Shown: one piece after another, positions 1 through 6,255 of the stretch
How positions within the stretch are numbered: the first letter of the stretch is position 1
Layout: the number at the start of each line of letters is the position of its first letter
Source: Chthoniobacter flavus
GTDB taxonomy: Bacteria; Verrucomicrobiota; Verrucomicrobiia; Chthoniobacterales; DYNR01
Length of the DNA stretch: 6,365 bases
Direction of reading: 5' to 3'
Assembly: GCA_020720945.1 (NCBI GenBank)
Contig: DYNR01000138.1
Span: 1 to 6,365, forward strand
Notes under the pieces: generated by a model
Databases searched by the model: none
What the model saw: the letters and a program-made list of their open reading frames with translations, nothing else
Told to the model about the DNA's origin: nothing
Translations under genes and position numbers: made by a program

Positions 1-5
1 AACAC

Positions 6-1028
6 CTACTCTTTTTCCGTTTTTTTGTAAGTTTTCGCAGCTTCTTTGAGGCGTTTTGCTATGGTTTTTCGCAAGCTTTGGGGCGCAAGCACTTCGGCGT
101 GTTCGCCCCAGGAAAGCACCCAACTTTCGAGATCGGGTGCCAAACCGACTTCCATTGTCAAAACCACTTCCCCTTTTTTTGAAGTTTCCAGCTTTTGCGA
201 AGTGTGCCATTTTCGTTCGGCGGCGATTCTTGCAGCCAAGGGATCGAGCAACAAAGAAACTTTTTCGGTTTCCTTCGCCTGGAATGCGGAAAAACTCCCT
301 GCAAAGAACTTCCCGACATCAAAATCTTTCGGGCGCAAAAAAACCCGACCTGTGGCTTCCAACCTCGTCATTCGAGAAATCGCAAAGGTGCGGATTGCGC
401 TTTTTTCGGGGTCGTTTCCGATCAGATACCACTGGTCGGAGATGCAGCCGAGGTGGTAGGGTTCAAGCCGCCTGCGGGAAAAATCCTGCCCGGAAAGGCC
501 GTGGTAATCGAAGGCCAGTTCGCGGGATTTCATCACGGCATCCGTCGCCAAAGAAAACGCTTCTAGCTCGGAATGGGCGAGGCTCGCGGGTTTGAAAGAA
601 AACGCTTCGGCGAGTTGGTGGACGGAAACGCCTTCGCTTTCGTTCATGCTCGCCGCTAATTTTTCAAAAGCGGAAATGATGGGTTTTTCAAAGGGGGTTC
701 CGCGGTATTGTTCGACGGCTTTGTGGGCGACAAGCAAGGCGACGAGTTCCCCGCCCGTAACCGTCATGGTGGGCAGGGCGGTGACGGGTTTGGAGTAATA
801 AAAACCGTGGTGCACCGCATCGTATTCGATGGGCATTTCCCACTGGTATTTCATGAAGTCAATGTCGCGCTGGATGGTTTTGTAGGAAATCTCGAGCAAG
901 CCGCCGAGCTGGGAGCAATTCGGGTATTTTCCGGATTTGATTTGCTCGTGGATTTTGAGCATTCGCACCAAGGGCGGCCGGGTGGAAGGCTGCGTTTTCT
1001 TCTCGGGAGGGGAAACTTTTTTTTTCAT
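6..1028 (-). CDS. WYL-domain transcriptional regulator (HTH + WYL)
   Basis: A 340-residue, apparently complete DNA-binding regulator of the HTH-WYL type. Residues 1-18 are a basic, proline-rich tail. Residues about 19-75 form a DeoR/HTH_11-like winged helix, with a recognition-helix stretch around 'SYKTIQRDIDFM'. Residues about 155-235 are the WYL domain: the W-Y-L triad is at 200-202 inside 'EPYHLGCISDQWYLIG', followed by 'RTFAISRMTRLE'. Residues about 255-335 match the C-terminal WCX extension. WYL domains are known to sense ligands, in some cases nucleic acids or nucleotides, and such proteins can activate or repress; the ligand here is unknown. It starts 20 bases after the glycosyltransferase-like gene and is probably the last gene of a four-gene operon, so autoregulation is possible. 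The ATG at 1028 has no clear ribosome binding site and is followed directly by nine A residues (Lys-Lys-Lys). The next Met is residue 23, already inside the HTH, so the first ATG is preferred. Confidence 0.93.
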   Translation of the reverse strand: MKKKVSPPEKKTQPSTRPPLVRMLKIHEQIKSGKYPNCSQLGGLLEISYKTIQRDIDFMKYQWEMPIEYDAVHHGFYYSKPVTALPTMTVTGGELVALLVAHKAVEQYRGTPFEKPIISAFEKLAASMNESEGVSVHQLAEAFSFKPASLAHSELEAFSLATDAVMKSRELAFDYHGLSGQDFSRRRLEPYHLGCISDQWYLIGNDPEKSAIRTFAISRMTRLEATGRVFLRPKDFDVGKFFAGSFSAFQAKETEKVSLLLDPLAARIAAERKWHTSQKLETSKKGEVVLTMEVGLAPDLESWVLSWGEHAEVLAPQSLRKTIAKRLKEAAKTYKKTEKE

Positions 1029-1048
1029 CCTAGCGTCCGGTCATCGGT

Positions 1049-2215
1049 TCATTGGGAGTGTTCCAAAAGGGACTGGCAAACCGTGGCGGCATCGAAATGC
1101 TTGCGAGCGAAGTCTCGGGCCGCCGTGCATTGATTTTCGTAATCCGCCTCGATTTTTGCGATCGCTTCCGCGGCGGATGCCGTGTCGGTGAAGGCAAAAA
1201 CCCCTGCGCCAGAAGGGAGAAACTCCGACCAGCCAGTTTCTTGGACGACGGCAGGACGCCCCGCTGCCAAGTAACATGCGGTGCGGCAACTGAACCACCC
1301 GGTTTTGGCTTGCACATAACCGTTTTTTGCGACGCTCCATTCGCCTTTGGAGGAAACCAAAAAATCTTGGTAGGCTCGGTGGTCGGGGATCACTTCGAGC
1401 GGTTCGCGGATTTTCCACCCTTTGGATTCGAGCATTTCGGTCGGGCGCAAATTGCCTTGCCCGCGCCCCATGGCCAAAAGGAAATGGCTGCGCGTCTGGC
1501 CAGGCAAATCGAGGAATTTCGCAAACTCGACATCCTTTTGCCCGTAAGACCGTCCTTCAAACTCCACGGGCGGATAGCTGACCCAATTCATCACCGTCGT
1601 CCACGCCCCCGCCGCCGGGTTGCCTGCATCCGCCCGCAAGCCTTCCCAGCAATCCATCGCCACGGGTTGCACGGTGGGCTTCCAGTCAAACTCGGAAACG
1701 GGAACGAGGCAACCGGGTTTTCCGACCCCCAAGCCGAAGGTGAAGTGCGCATCGTGCGCCCGCATCCGTTCGAGTCGCGCGCCGTCCGCATCGCCGTGCA
1801 AATGGATTTGCGTGAACATCGGGTCCCCGTCGATGAAAAGTTTTTTCGGGATTTTCGAGGAGGCTTCCCGCAACCAGCAAGCGCCGGAAACATTCACAAA
1901 CACATCGGCTTCGGCGATCGTTTTTTCTGCCAGCGCGGCATCTTCGATCCCGTGGTATTTCCCGTCGGGTTCGTTCCTGTAAATCCAGCGGTCGCCCAAA
2001 TCAAAATCCGCCAAAATTTCAGCCAAGTGGCGGACATTGCTGGAACAATCGTCGCAAATTTCTTCGCGTTCGCGGTGGTAAGGCCACATCCCCGTATCTT
2101 CCAAATACCAGACCTCGTGCCCCAGCGCACGAAACCCTAACAAATACTGCACATAGTCCCAAACGACTCCGCCAAGCGCATACTGACCGACTAAACCAGT
2201 GACTATAATTCTCAT
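1049..2215 (-). CDS. Glycosyltransferase-like protein, probable GT-B fold, substrate unknown
   Basis: A 388-residue cytosolic-looking protein with no signal peptide or membrane helix. The N-terminus 'MRIIVTGLVG', then 'GGVVWDYVQYLLGFRALGH' and 'VWYLED' (residues 15-40), looks like the first Rossmann half of a GT-B glycosyltransferase: a beta strand, a glycine loop, then a helix ending in G-H-x-V. The C-terminal half has 'WSVAKNGYVQ' (293-302), 'SCRTACYLAAGRPAVVQETG' (309-328) and 'LPSGAGVFAF' (333-342), which resembles the donor-binding region of GT1/GT4-type enzymes, where an acidic residue (E326) and a Gly-rich loop usually contact the nucleotide sugar. Donor and acceptor cannot be read from the sequence. 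The frame stays open upstream to 2620, but that part overlaps the well-supported HIT gene, so the ATG at 2215 is chosen. It lies 32 bases after the HIT stop, with the T-rich leader 'CTGATTTTT' and no Shine-Dalgarno. It could instead be a non-catalytic GT-B-like protein. Confidence 0.8.
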   Translation of the reverse strand: MRIIVTGLVGQYALGGVVWDYVQYLLGFRALGHEVWYLEDTGMWPYHREREEICDDCSSNVRHLAEILADFDLGDRWIYRNEPDGKYHGIEDAALAEKTIAEADVFVNVSGACWLREASSKIPKKLFIDGDPMFTQIHLHGDADGARLERMRAHDAHFTFGLGVGKPGCLVPVSEFDWKPTVQPVAMDCWEGLRADAGNPAAGAWTTVMNWVSYPPVEFEGRSYGQKDVEFAKFLDLPGQTRSHFLLAMGRGQGNLRPTEMLESKGWKIREPLEVIPDHRAYQDFLVSSKGEWSVAKNGYVQAKTGWFSCRTACYLAAGRPAVVQETGWSEFLPSGAGVFAFTDTASAAEAIAKIEADYENQCTAARDFARKHFDAATVCQSLLEHSQ

Positions 2216-2247
2216 AAAAATCAGAAAAACCGAACCCGCCGTGCGCG

Positions 2248-2772
2248 CTACCGTTCCCTTCGTTCCGGCAACCTGCCGTCGGCTTCCACGAGCAAGGCGT
2301 AAAGCGGTGCCAGGGCTTGCGGCAAAATCCGCGTGTGGCCGATGACGGGCATGAAATTGCTGTCGCCCTCCCAGCGCGGCACGATGTGCAAATGCAAATG
2401 CTCCGCGAGTCCCGCGCCCCCGGCTTTCCCGAGATTCAGGCCGACATTGAACCCCTGCGCCCGGACGACCTCTTTCAAAAGCTCTTGCGCCCGCAACGCC
2501 AGCGCCCACAAATCCATGACTTCTGCCCCCGACAACTCGCCCATCCCTTCGACCCTGCGCTTGGGCACCGCCATCAGATGCCCCGAGGAATACGGGTATT
2601 TGTTCATGATCAGGAAACAAGTGGCGTTGCGTTTAATAACCAAAAACGCCGCATCGTCTTGTGCCTGAGCAGCTTCGAGCAAAAAGTTTTTTCCGCTCCC
2701 GTGCTCGGCCTCGTAATACTCGACCCGCCAGGGTGCCCACAACGCTTCGACTTCTCGTTTCGGAAAACTCAT
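2248..2772 (-). CDS. HIT-family nucleotide hydrolase/phosphorylase (Ap4A phosphorylase-like)
   Basis: A 174-residue histidine triad protein. The triad is H125, H127 and H129 in 'AEHLHLHIVPRW'; H127 would be the nucleophile that forms the nucleotidyl intermediate. 'LWAPWRVEYYE' (11-21), 'NKYPYSSGHLMAVP' (57-70), 'GFNVGLNLGKAGGAG' (107-121) and 'DSNFMPVIGHTRILPQAL' (137-154) are hallmarks of the bacterial branch close to diadenosine tetraphosphate phosphorylases and Fhit, not the short HinT type. Family members act on dinucleoside polyphosphates or AMP-linked substrates in the cytosol; the exact substrate here is not determinable. Many relatives have a zinc-binding Cys-x-x-Cys just after 'WAPWR..Y'; here that position reads 'GSGKNFLLEA', with no cysteine. 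The start codon overlaps the protease stop as ATGA, which points to translational coupling. There is no Shine-Dalgarno; the leader is A/C-rich. Confidence 0.94.
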   Translation of the reverse strand: MSFPKREVEALWAPWRVEYYEAEHGSGKNFLLEAAQAQDDAAFLVIKRNATCFLIMNKYPYSSGHLMAVPKRRVEGMGELSGAEVMDLWALALRAQELLKEVVRAQGFNVGLNLGKAGGAGLAEHLHLHIVPRWEGDSNFMPVIGHTRILPQALAPLYALLVEADGRLPERRER

Positions 2773-4982
2773 GGTTTTTTGGTTTTGGTGCTCGCGGTTT
2801 TTTCCTGCCGGGACAGCTCGATCATGTCTTGCAAAATGAGGAGGGTTTCGGCGCGAATCACATCGGGAATGACGGGGGCGTCTTTGCCTCCCTTTTCAGC
2901 GTTTTCTTCGCCATCGGCGAGCGGACCCGCCTCGTCGTCGTAAGCTTTCTTTTTGTCCGCTTTTTCAAAATCCACCTTCGCGAGATTTTTTGCATCCACT
3001 TGGTCTAGGGTGAGGTCGTAGGCGGTCGCGGGCAAGAGCGCTCCCCGCCGTTTCCTTTCCGCCGCCCGCGCTTCTTTGCGCTCCTTGTCGGCAGACACCT
3101 CGGCTTTCCGTTCCGCCCGGTTCAACGAGAGGGAGTTCCTTTCGATTTTTTTGCGGAGGCGCGCCATGTCTTCCTCGATGTATTGGAACTCTGGCTCTTT
3201 GGAAACACGGTTTTTTGAACGGCCCCGCAACTCGTCCAAAAAGGCGAGAGGGCCAGGCGTGGAGGAAACGATGCGGCGCGGTGCCACCTCGTCGTAAGGC
3301 AGCGGGTTGACCAGCGAACCCTCCCCGATTTCATCCGTGTCCGTCATGGAAGGCAACACGATATCCGACTCGACCCCACGGTGTTGCGTCGATCCGCCTT
3401 TCACGCGATAAAATTTTTGAATCGTCATTTTCAGCGACCCGGCATTGGCAGAACCCGAGCTGAAAAACGGCATGAACCTACCGATGTCGATGACTTGCTG
3501 GACGGTGCCTTTGCCGAAACTCCGCTCATCTCCGACGATGAGAGCGCGCCCGTAATCCTGCAACGCCGCGGCAAAAATTTCGCTCGCCGAGGCACTGAGG
3601 CGGTTCATCACCACGACCATCGGGCCGTTGTAAAGGGTTTGGGGGCTGGAATCTTCTTGCACCGAGACCCTGCCATTCGTGTCCTTGACTTGGACGACGG
3701 GGCCTTCGGGGATGAAGAGTCCGGTGAGGTTGATCGCCTCTTCGAGCGAGCCGCCGCCGTCCCTCCGGAGGTCGATCACCAGCCCGTCGATGCCCTCGGA
3801 TTTCAGGCGTTTGACCAGGCGGGAGACATCCTCGGTCGTGCTCTTGCGCGCGGCGCGCCCCCGCGGGTCCACATTGGAAGAGTAAAACGAAGGCAGCGTG
3901 ATCCAGCCGATGCGCGCGCTTGCAAGCCCCTCGGATGCAGGCAGTTCGATAAGTTGCGCCTTTGCCTCCTGGTCTTTGAGCTGCACTTCGTCGCGTTTGA
4001 TTTCGATCACTTTGCGCTGTGCGACATCCGTGCTTTCGGCGGGGATGACCAGCAGGCGGACGATCGTCCCCTTTTTGCCGCGGATTTTTTCCACCACCTT
4101 GTCGAGCTTCATATCGACGGTGTCTTCAAACGGTGCCGCGCCTTGCGCCACGGCGGCGATGCGGTCGTTGGCTTTGAGCCTGCCGTCCAAATCCGCCGGC
4201 CCGCCGGGGACGATTTCCATGATCCGCGCATACCCTTCGTCCGAGCGCAACACGGCCCCCACGCCCACGAGCGAAAGGCTCATCGAAATCGAAAAATTTT
4301 CCATTTCCGAAGGGCTCATGTAGTCCGAGTGCGGGTCGTAAGTTTGCGAGAGCGCGGAAAGGAAGGTTTTGACGACATCATCTTTTTCCTGTTCGTGGAC
4401 ATTGCGGAGGACTTGGTTGTAGCGGCGGGTGAGCACGGTTTCCGGCGAGTCGATGCGGGTTTCGCTCAAGTTTTCTTGGAGCAGATCGGCTTCCACGCGG
4501 TTGCGCCAGAGGCGGTCGGCATCCGCTTGGTTTTTGGGCCAAGGAGCTTTTTCGCGGTTGATTTCCACCGTTTTGCCAGAAGAAAAATCCATGGGCTCCT
4601 TGAGCAGTTCGAGGTTCTTGGCGACGCGGTCTTCGACCCGTTTGCGGTAGGTGGCAAAAATCTCGTGCGCGGGGCGCAGGTCGCCGCGTAACACAAACTC
4701 GTGCAAGCTCTTGCCGTATTTCTCGCGGAACTCCTCCACATCCGCATCCAAGAGGTAAAGGCGGTTGTAGTCGAGCATCCGCAAGTAGTTGTCGAAGAAC
4801 TGCTCGGAAAATTTTGCGTCCAGCTTTTGCCTCGTGTAATGCCCCTGCTCCAGAAGCCGCGCCACCGCCGTCCCGACCTGCCCGGCATCCGGTTGCACCG
4901 CCTCTTTAGCTTGGGTAGAAAAAACGAGCACCGCCCCCGCAACGAGAAGCGGCAAAATTTTTGAAATGGGTTGAAATAACAT
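2769..4982 (-). CDS. prc: Periplasmic tail-specific protease (S41, Prc/CtpA type)
   Basis: A 737-residue carboxy-terminal processing protease. Residues 1-25 are a Sec signal peptide: a short basic start, the hydrophobic core 'LPLLVAGAVLVF', and probable cleavage after 'STQA'; the lack of a Cys there argues against a lipoprotein. Residues about 30-230 are the Prc N-terminal helical region. A PDZ domain runs about 235-325 ('GVGAVLRSDEGYARIMEIVPGGPAD'-type core). The S41 catalytic core is about 330-545: 'SASASEIFAAALQDYGRA' gives Ser465 and 'FGKGTVQQV' gives Lys491, the expected Ser/Lys dyad by comparison with E. coli Prc. Residues about 555-720 match the Prc C-terminal region (DUF3340-like), including a Lys/Arg/Glu-rich stretch at 610-645 and the conserved-looking 'RAETLLILQDMIELSRQ'. 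E. coli Prc (about 680 residues) trims periplasmic proteins and limits cell-wall hydrolases; a similar envelope role is likely. It is the first gene of the minus-strand operon and diverges from the metallo-hydrolase gene. Confidence 0.96.
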   Translation of the reverse strand: MLFQPISKILPLLVAGAVLVFSTQAKEAVQPDAGQVGTAVARLLEQGHYTRQKLDAKFSEQFFDNYLRMLDYNRLYLLDADVEEFREKYGKSLHEFVLRGDLRPAHEIFATYRKRVEDRVAKNLELLKEPMDFSSGKTVEINREKAPWPKNQADADRLWRNRVEADLLQENLSETRIDSPETVLTRRYNQVLRNVHEQEKDDVVKTFLSALSQTYDPHSDYMSPSEMENFSISMSLSLVGVGAVLRSDEGYARIMEIVPGGPADLDGRLKANDRIAAVAQGAAPFEDTVDMKLDKVVEKIRGKKGTIVRLLVIPAESTDVAQRKVIEIKRDEVQLKDQEAKAQLIELPASEGLASARIGWITLPSFYSSNVDPRGRAARKSTTEDVSRLVKRLKSEGIDGLVIDLRRDGGGSLEEAINLTGLFIPEGPVVQVKDTNGRVSVQEDSSPQTLYNGPMVVVMNRLSASASEIFAAALQDYGRALIVGDERSFGKGTVQQVIDIGRFMPFFSSGSANAGSLKMTIQKFYRVKGGSTQHRGVESDIVLPSMTDTDEIGEGSLVNPLPYDEVAPRRIVSSTPGPLAFLDELRGRSKNRVSKEPEFQYIEEDMARLRKKIERNSLSLNRAERKAEVSADKERKEARAAERKRRGALLPATAYDLTLDQVDAKNLAKVDFEKADKKKAYDDEAGPLADGEENAEKGGKDAPVIPDVIRAETLLILQDMIELSRQEKTASTKTKKP

Positions 4983-4999
4983 ACGGTCTATTTTTCTCT

Positions 5000-5028
5000 G
5001 TTGTAATCGAGAGTATTCTCGTTCACAA
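5000..5028 (-). promoter_or_regulatory. Candidate sigma70-type promoter for the protease operon
   Basis: Read on the minus strand, TTGTGA (5028-5023) and TACAAC (5005-5000) are 17 bases apart. Each matches four of six positions of the E. coli -35 and -10 consensus. Transcription would start near 4993, leaving a leader of only about ten bases before the ATG at 4982. Both hexamers coincide with the outer arms of the inverted repeat. The match is modest and the consensus for this organism is not known. No equally good plus-strand promoter is visible: TTGTAA (5001-5006) has no good -10 partner at 16-18 bases. Confidence 0.3.
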
Positions 5029-5029
5029 C
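5000..5029. promoter_or_regulatory. 30-base imperfect inverted repeat in the divergent spacer, candidate operator
   Basis: The left arm GTTGTaAtCGAGA (5000-5012) and the right arm TCTCGtTcACAAC (5017-5029) flank GTAT. Eleven of 13 arm positions are symmetric; the mismatched pairs are 5005/5024 and 5007/5022. The inner CGAGA/TCTCG pair is perfect. The site lies centrally in the only divergent intergenic region, 17 bases from the protease ATG and 18 from the hydrolase ATG, and overlaps a plausible promoter for the protease operon. Its size and symmetry suit a dimeric repressor, or two dimers. No T tract follows closely on either strand, so a terminator is less likely. The cognate protein is unknown. 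Confidence 0.5.
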
Positions 5030-5047
5030 TTTAACTCTCAAAATGTC

Positions 5048-5659
5048 ATGAAGTTCAATTGTTTTACAGGCGGCGTCTTTGAAACGAACGGTTTTTTACT
5101 CGAAGCACCCGGGGGCAACATCCTCATCGATGCCCCGCAAGGTGCTGCCAGTCACTATGCGAACAAAAAAATCGATTGTCTAGTGCTAACTCACGGCCAC
5201 TTCGACCATGTGATCGATGCCGCCGCCATCATCAAGAAGCACGGGTGCCCGTGCATTATCCACGAAGATTCTTTGCCCCTCGTGACCGAGAAGGACGCGT
5301 TTTCCCGCTACGGCTTCGCTCTGGAAATAGAACCTTTTCAACCAGATACGCTGAAAAAAGAAGGCAAGGGACAGGATGTGCTCGGGCTTTCTTTCGACAT
5401 TTACGAAGTCCCCGGCCACTGCCCGGGAAGCCTTTGTTTTCACCTGCCAGAAGAAAAAATTTTATTTGGCGGCGATGTGCTTTTCCGCAGGGGAGTCGGC
5501 AGGTGGGATCTCCCGGGCGGCAATGCCGATCTCCTTTTCACCGGCATCCGCACCAAGCTTTATCCCTTGCCCGAAGACACCGTTGTTTATCCTGGGCACG
5601 GCGACCCCACCACCATCGGCGAGGAACGCAAGTCGAACCCCTATGTCCGCCCAGATTAA
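5048..5659 (+). CDS. Metallo-beta-lactamase-fold hydrolase, glyoxalase II/YcbL-like
   Basis: A 203-residue single-domain cytosolic hydrolase. The metal ligands are all visible: H49, H51, D53 and H54 in 'THGHFDH', H124 in 'VPGHCPGS', D143 in 'FGGDVLF' and H184 in 'YPGHGDPTTIG'. 'GVGRWDLPGG' (149-158) and 'TTIGEERKSNPYV' (188-200) are typical of the short hydroxyacylglutathione hydrolase-like/YcbL group, which lacks the extra C-terminal domain of classical GloB. Such enzymes hydrolyse thioesters such as S-lactoylglutathione in some cases, but many have other substrates. The frame is open back to an ATG at 4961, giving 29 more residues; that start would lie inside the divergent protease gene and would span the whole control region. 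The ATG at 5048 begins right at the conserved 'MKFNCFTGG' strand and is preferred. It has no Shine-Dalgarno; a two-codon frame ATG-TCA-TGA ends on its start codon. The next gene follows after 32 bases. Confidence 0.93.
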   Translation: MKFNCFTGGVFETNGFLLEAPGGNILIDAPQGAASHYANKKIDCLVLTHGHFDHVIDAAAIIKKHGCPCIIHEDSLPLVTEKDAFSRYGFALEIEPFQPDTLKKEGKGQDVLGLSFDIYEVPGHCPGSLCFHLPEEKILFGGDVLFRRGVGRWDLPGGNADLLFTGIRTKLYPLPEDTVVYPGHGDPTTIGEERKSNPYVRPD

Positions 5660-5691
5660 ACCGCACTCCCCCCGCTTGAACCCGTAAAAAA

Positions 5692-6255
5692 ATGGCTCCC
5701 AAAAATATGAAAAACGAAAATTCCCAAGCCCCCGCGCCCTCGCCCCTTTGGTATTATGCAGGCGGTGCGCTCTCCCTCATCGTTGGCGCGGCATCCATCA
5801 CCGCACCCTACCTCGCCTCGGAACTTTTAGTCCAACTCACGGGCGTTTTTTGCGTGGCGAGCGGTGTTATTCTTTTGATTTCCGCCCTTTTTGGAAAAAA
5901 CAAAAAGCACTGGCTTTACGGTCTGTTTTCCGCCCTTTTGCGCGGGGTGGTCGGGGTCTTGCTTTTGGCGAATGTCATTGCAGGACTTTATGCGCTCACC
6001 GTGACGCTCGCCGCGCTTTTCGTTGTTGAAGGGCTTTTTGAGATGATTTTTGCCGTTTCGCTTTTTCGCAAAACGAACAAGGCGTGGCCGTGGGTTGCGC
6101 TCAATGCCATCGCCGCATTTGCGCTCGGCGGGATTTTGTTTTCCGATTTACCGGGAGATTCCACCTGGTCGATCGGTCTTCTTTTTGGGATTAATAGCCT
6201 CTTTTTAGGCGTTTCGCTCATCATGGTCGCCGCCCACCGCCCCCAATCCGTTTGA
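5692..6255 (+). CDS. HdeD/DUF308-family six-helix membrane protein
   Basis: A 187-residue inner-membrane protein. After a soluble, proline-rich N-terminal tail of about 18 residues, six hydrophobic segments are visible at roughly 20-38, 43-66, 73-94, 97-124, 132-150 and 158-181, with short loops such as 'GKNKKHW' and 'RKTNKAW'. The repeating small-residue pattern ('GGALSLIVGAASITAPY', 'RGVVGVLLLANVIAGLY') and the length match the HdeD/DUF308 family. E. coli HdeD contributes to acid resistance at high cell density; the mechanism is not settled, and distant homologues need not share the role. It lies 32 bases after the metallo-hydrolase gene on the same strand and is probably co-transcribed. 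The ATG at 5692 is used; an in-frame ATG at 5707 (Met6) is an alternative, and neither has a Shine-Dalgarno. Upstream of 5692 is only a run of A. Confidence 0.85.
   Translation: MAPKNMKNENSQAPAPSPLWYYAGGALSLIVGAASITAPYLASELLVQLTGVFCVASGVILLISALFGKNKKHWLYGLFSALLRGVVGVLLLANVIAGLYALTVTLAALFVVEGLFEMIFAVSLFRKTNKAWPWVALNAIAAFALGGILFSDLPGDSTWSIGLLFGINSLFLGVSLIMVAAHRPQSV

Noticed and set aside
1052..2140. 362-residue plus-strand open frame opposite the glycosyltransferase-like gene
   Set aside because: The composition is that of a shadow frame (Arg, Phe, Pro, His-rich) and no family motif is seen; the minus-strand frame has coherent Rossmann-like patterns.
2216..2247. GC-rich stretch then T run between the HIT and glycosyltransferase-like genes, possible terminator
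   Set aside because: Only a 4-base GAAC/GTTC pairing with a large loop can be drawn, so an internal terminator is not supported.
2216..2620. N-terminal extension of the glycosyltransferase-like frame by 135 residues (start at 2620)
   Set aside because: It lies over the HIT gene in another frame. The HIT motifs are clear, the extension is a low-complexity Gly/Arg/Ala-rich shadow, and a good protein start 'MRIIVTG' exists at 2215.
3381..4691. 436-residue plus-strand open frame opposite the protease
   Set aside because: It is antisense to a gene with intact signal peptide, PDZ and catalytic dyad. The translation is rich in His, Arg, Phe and Asp without any motif, as expected of a shadow frame.
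4961..5047. 29-residue N-terminal extension of the metallo-hydrolase, weakly like a signal sequence
   Set aside because: It would start inside the divergent protease gene and run through the inverted repeat; the family normally begins near residue 'MKFNCFTGG', and no promoter room would remain.
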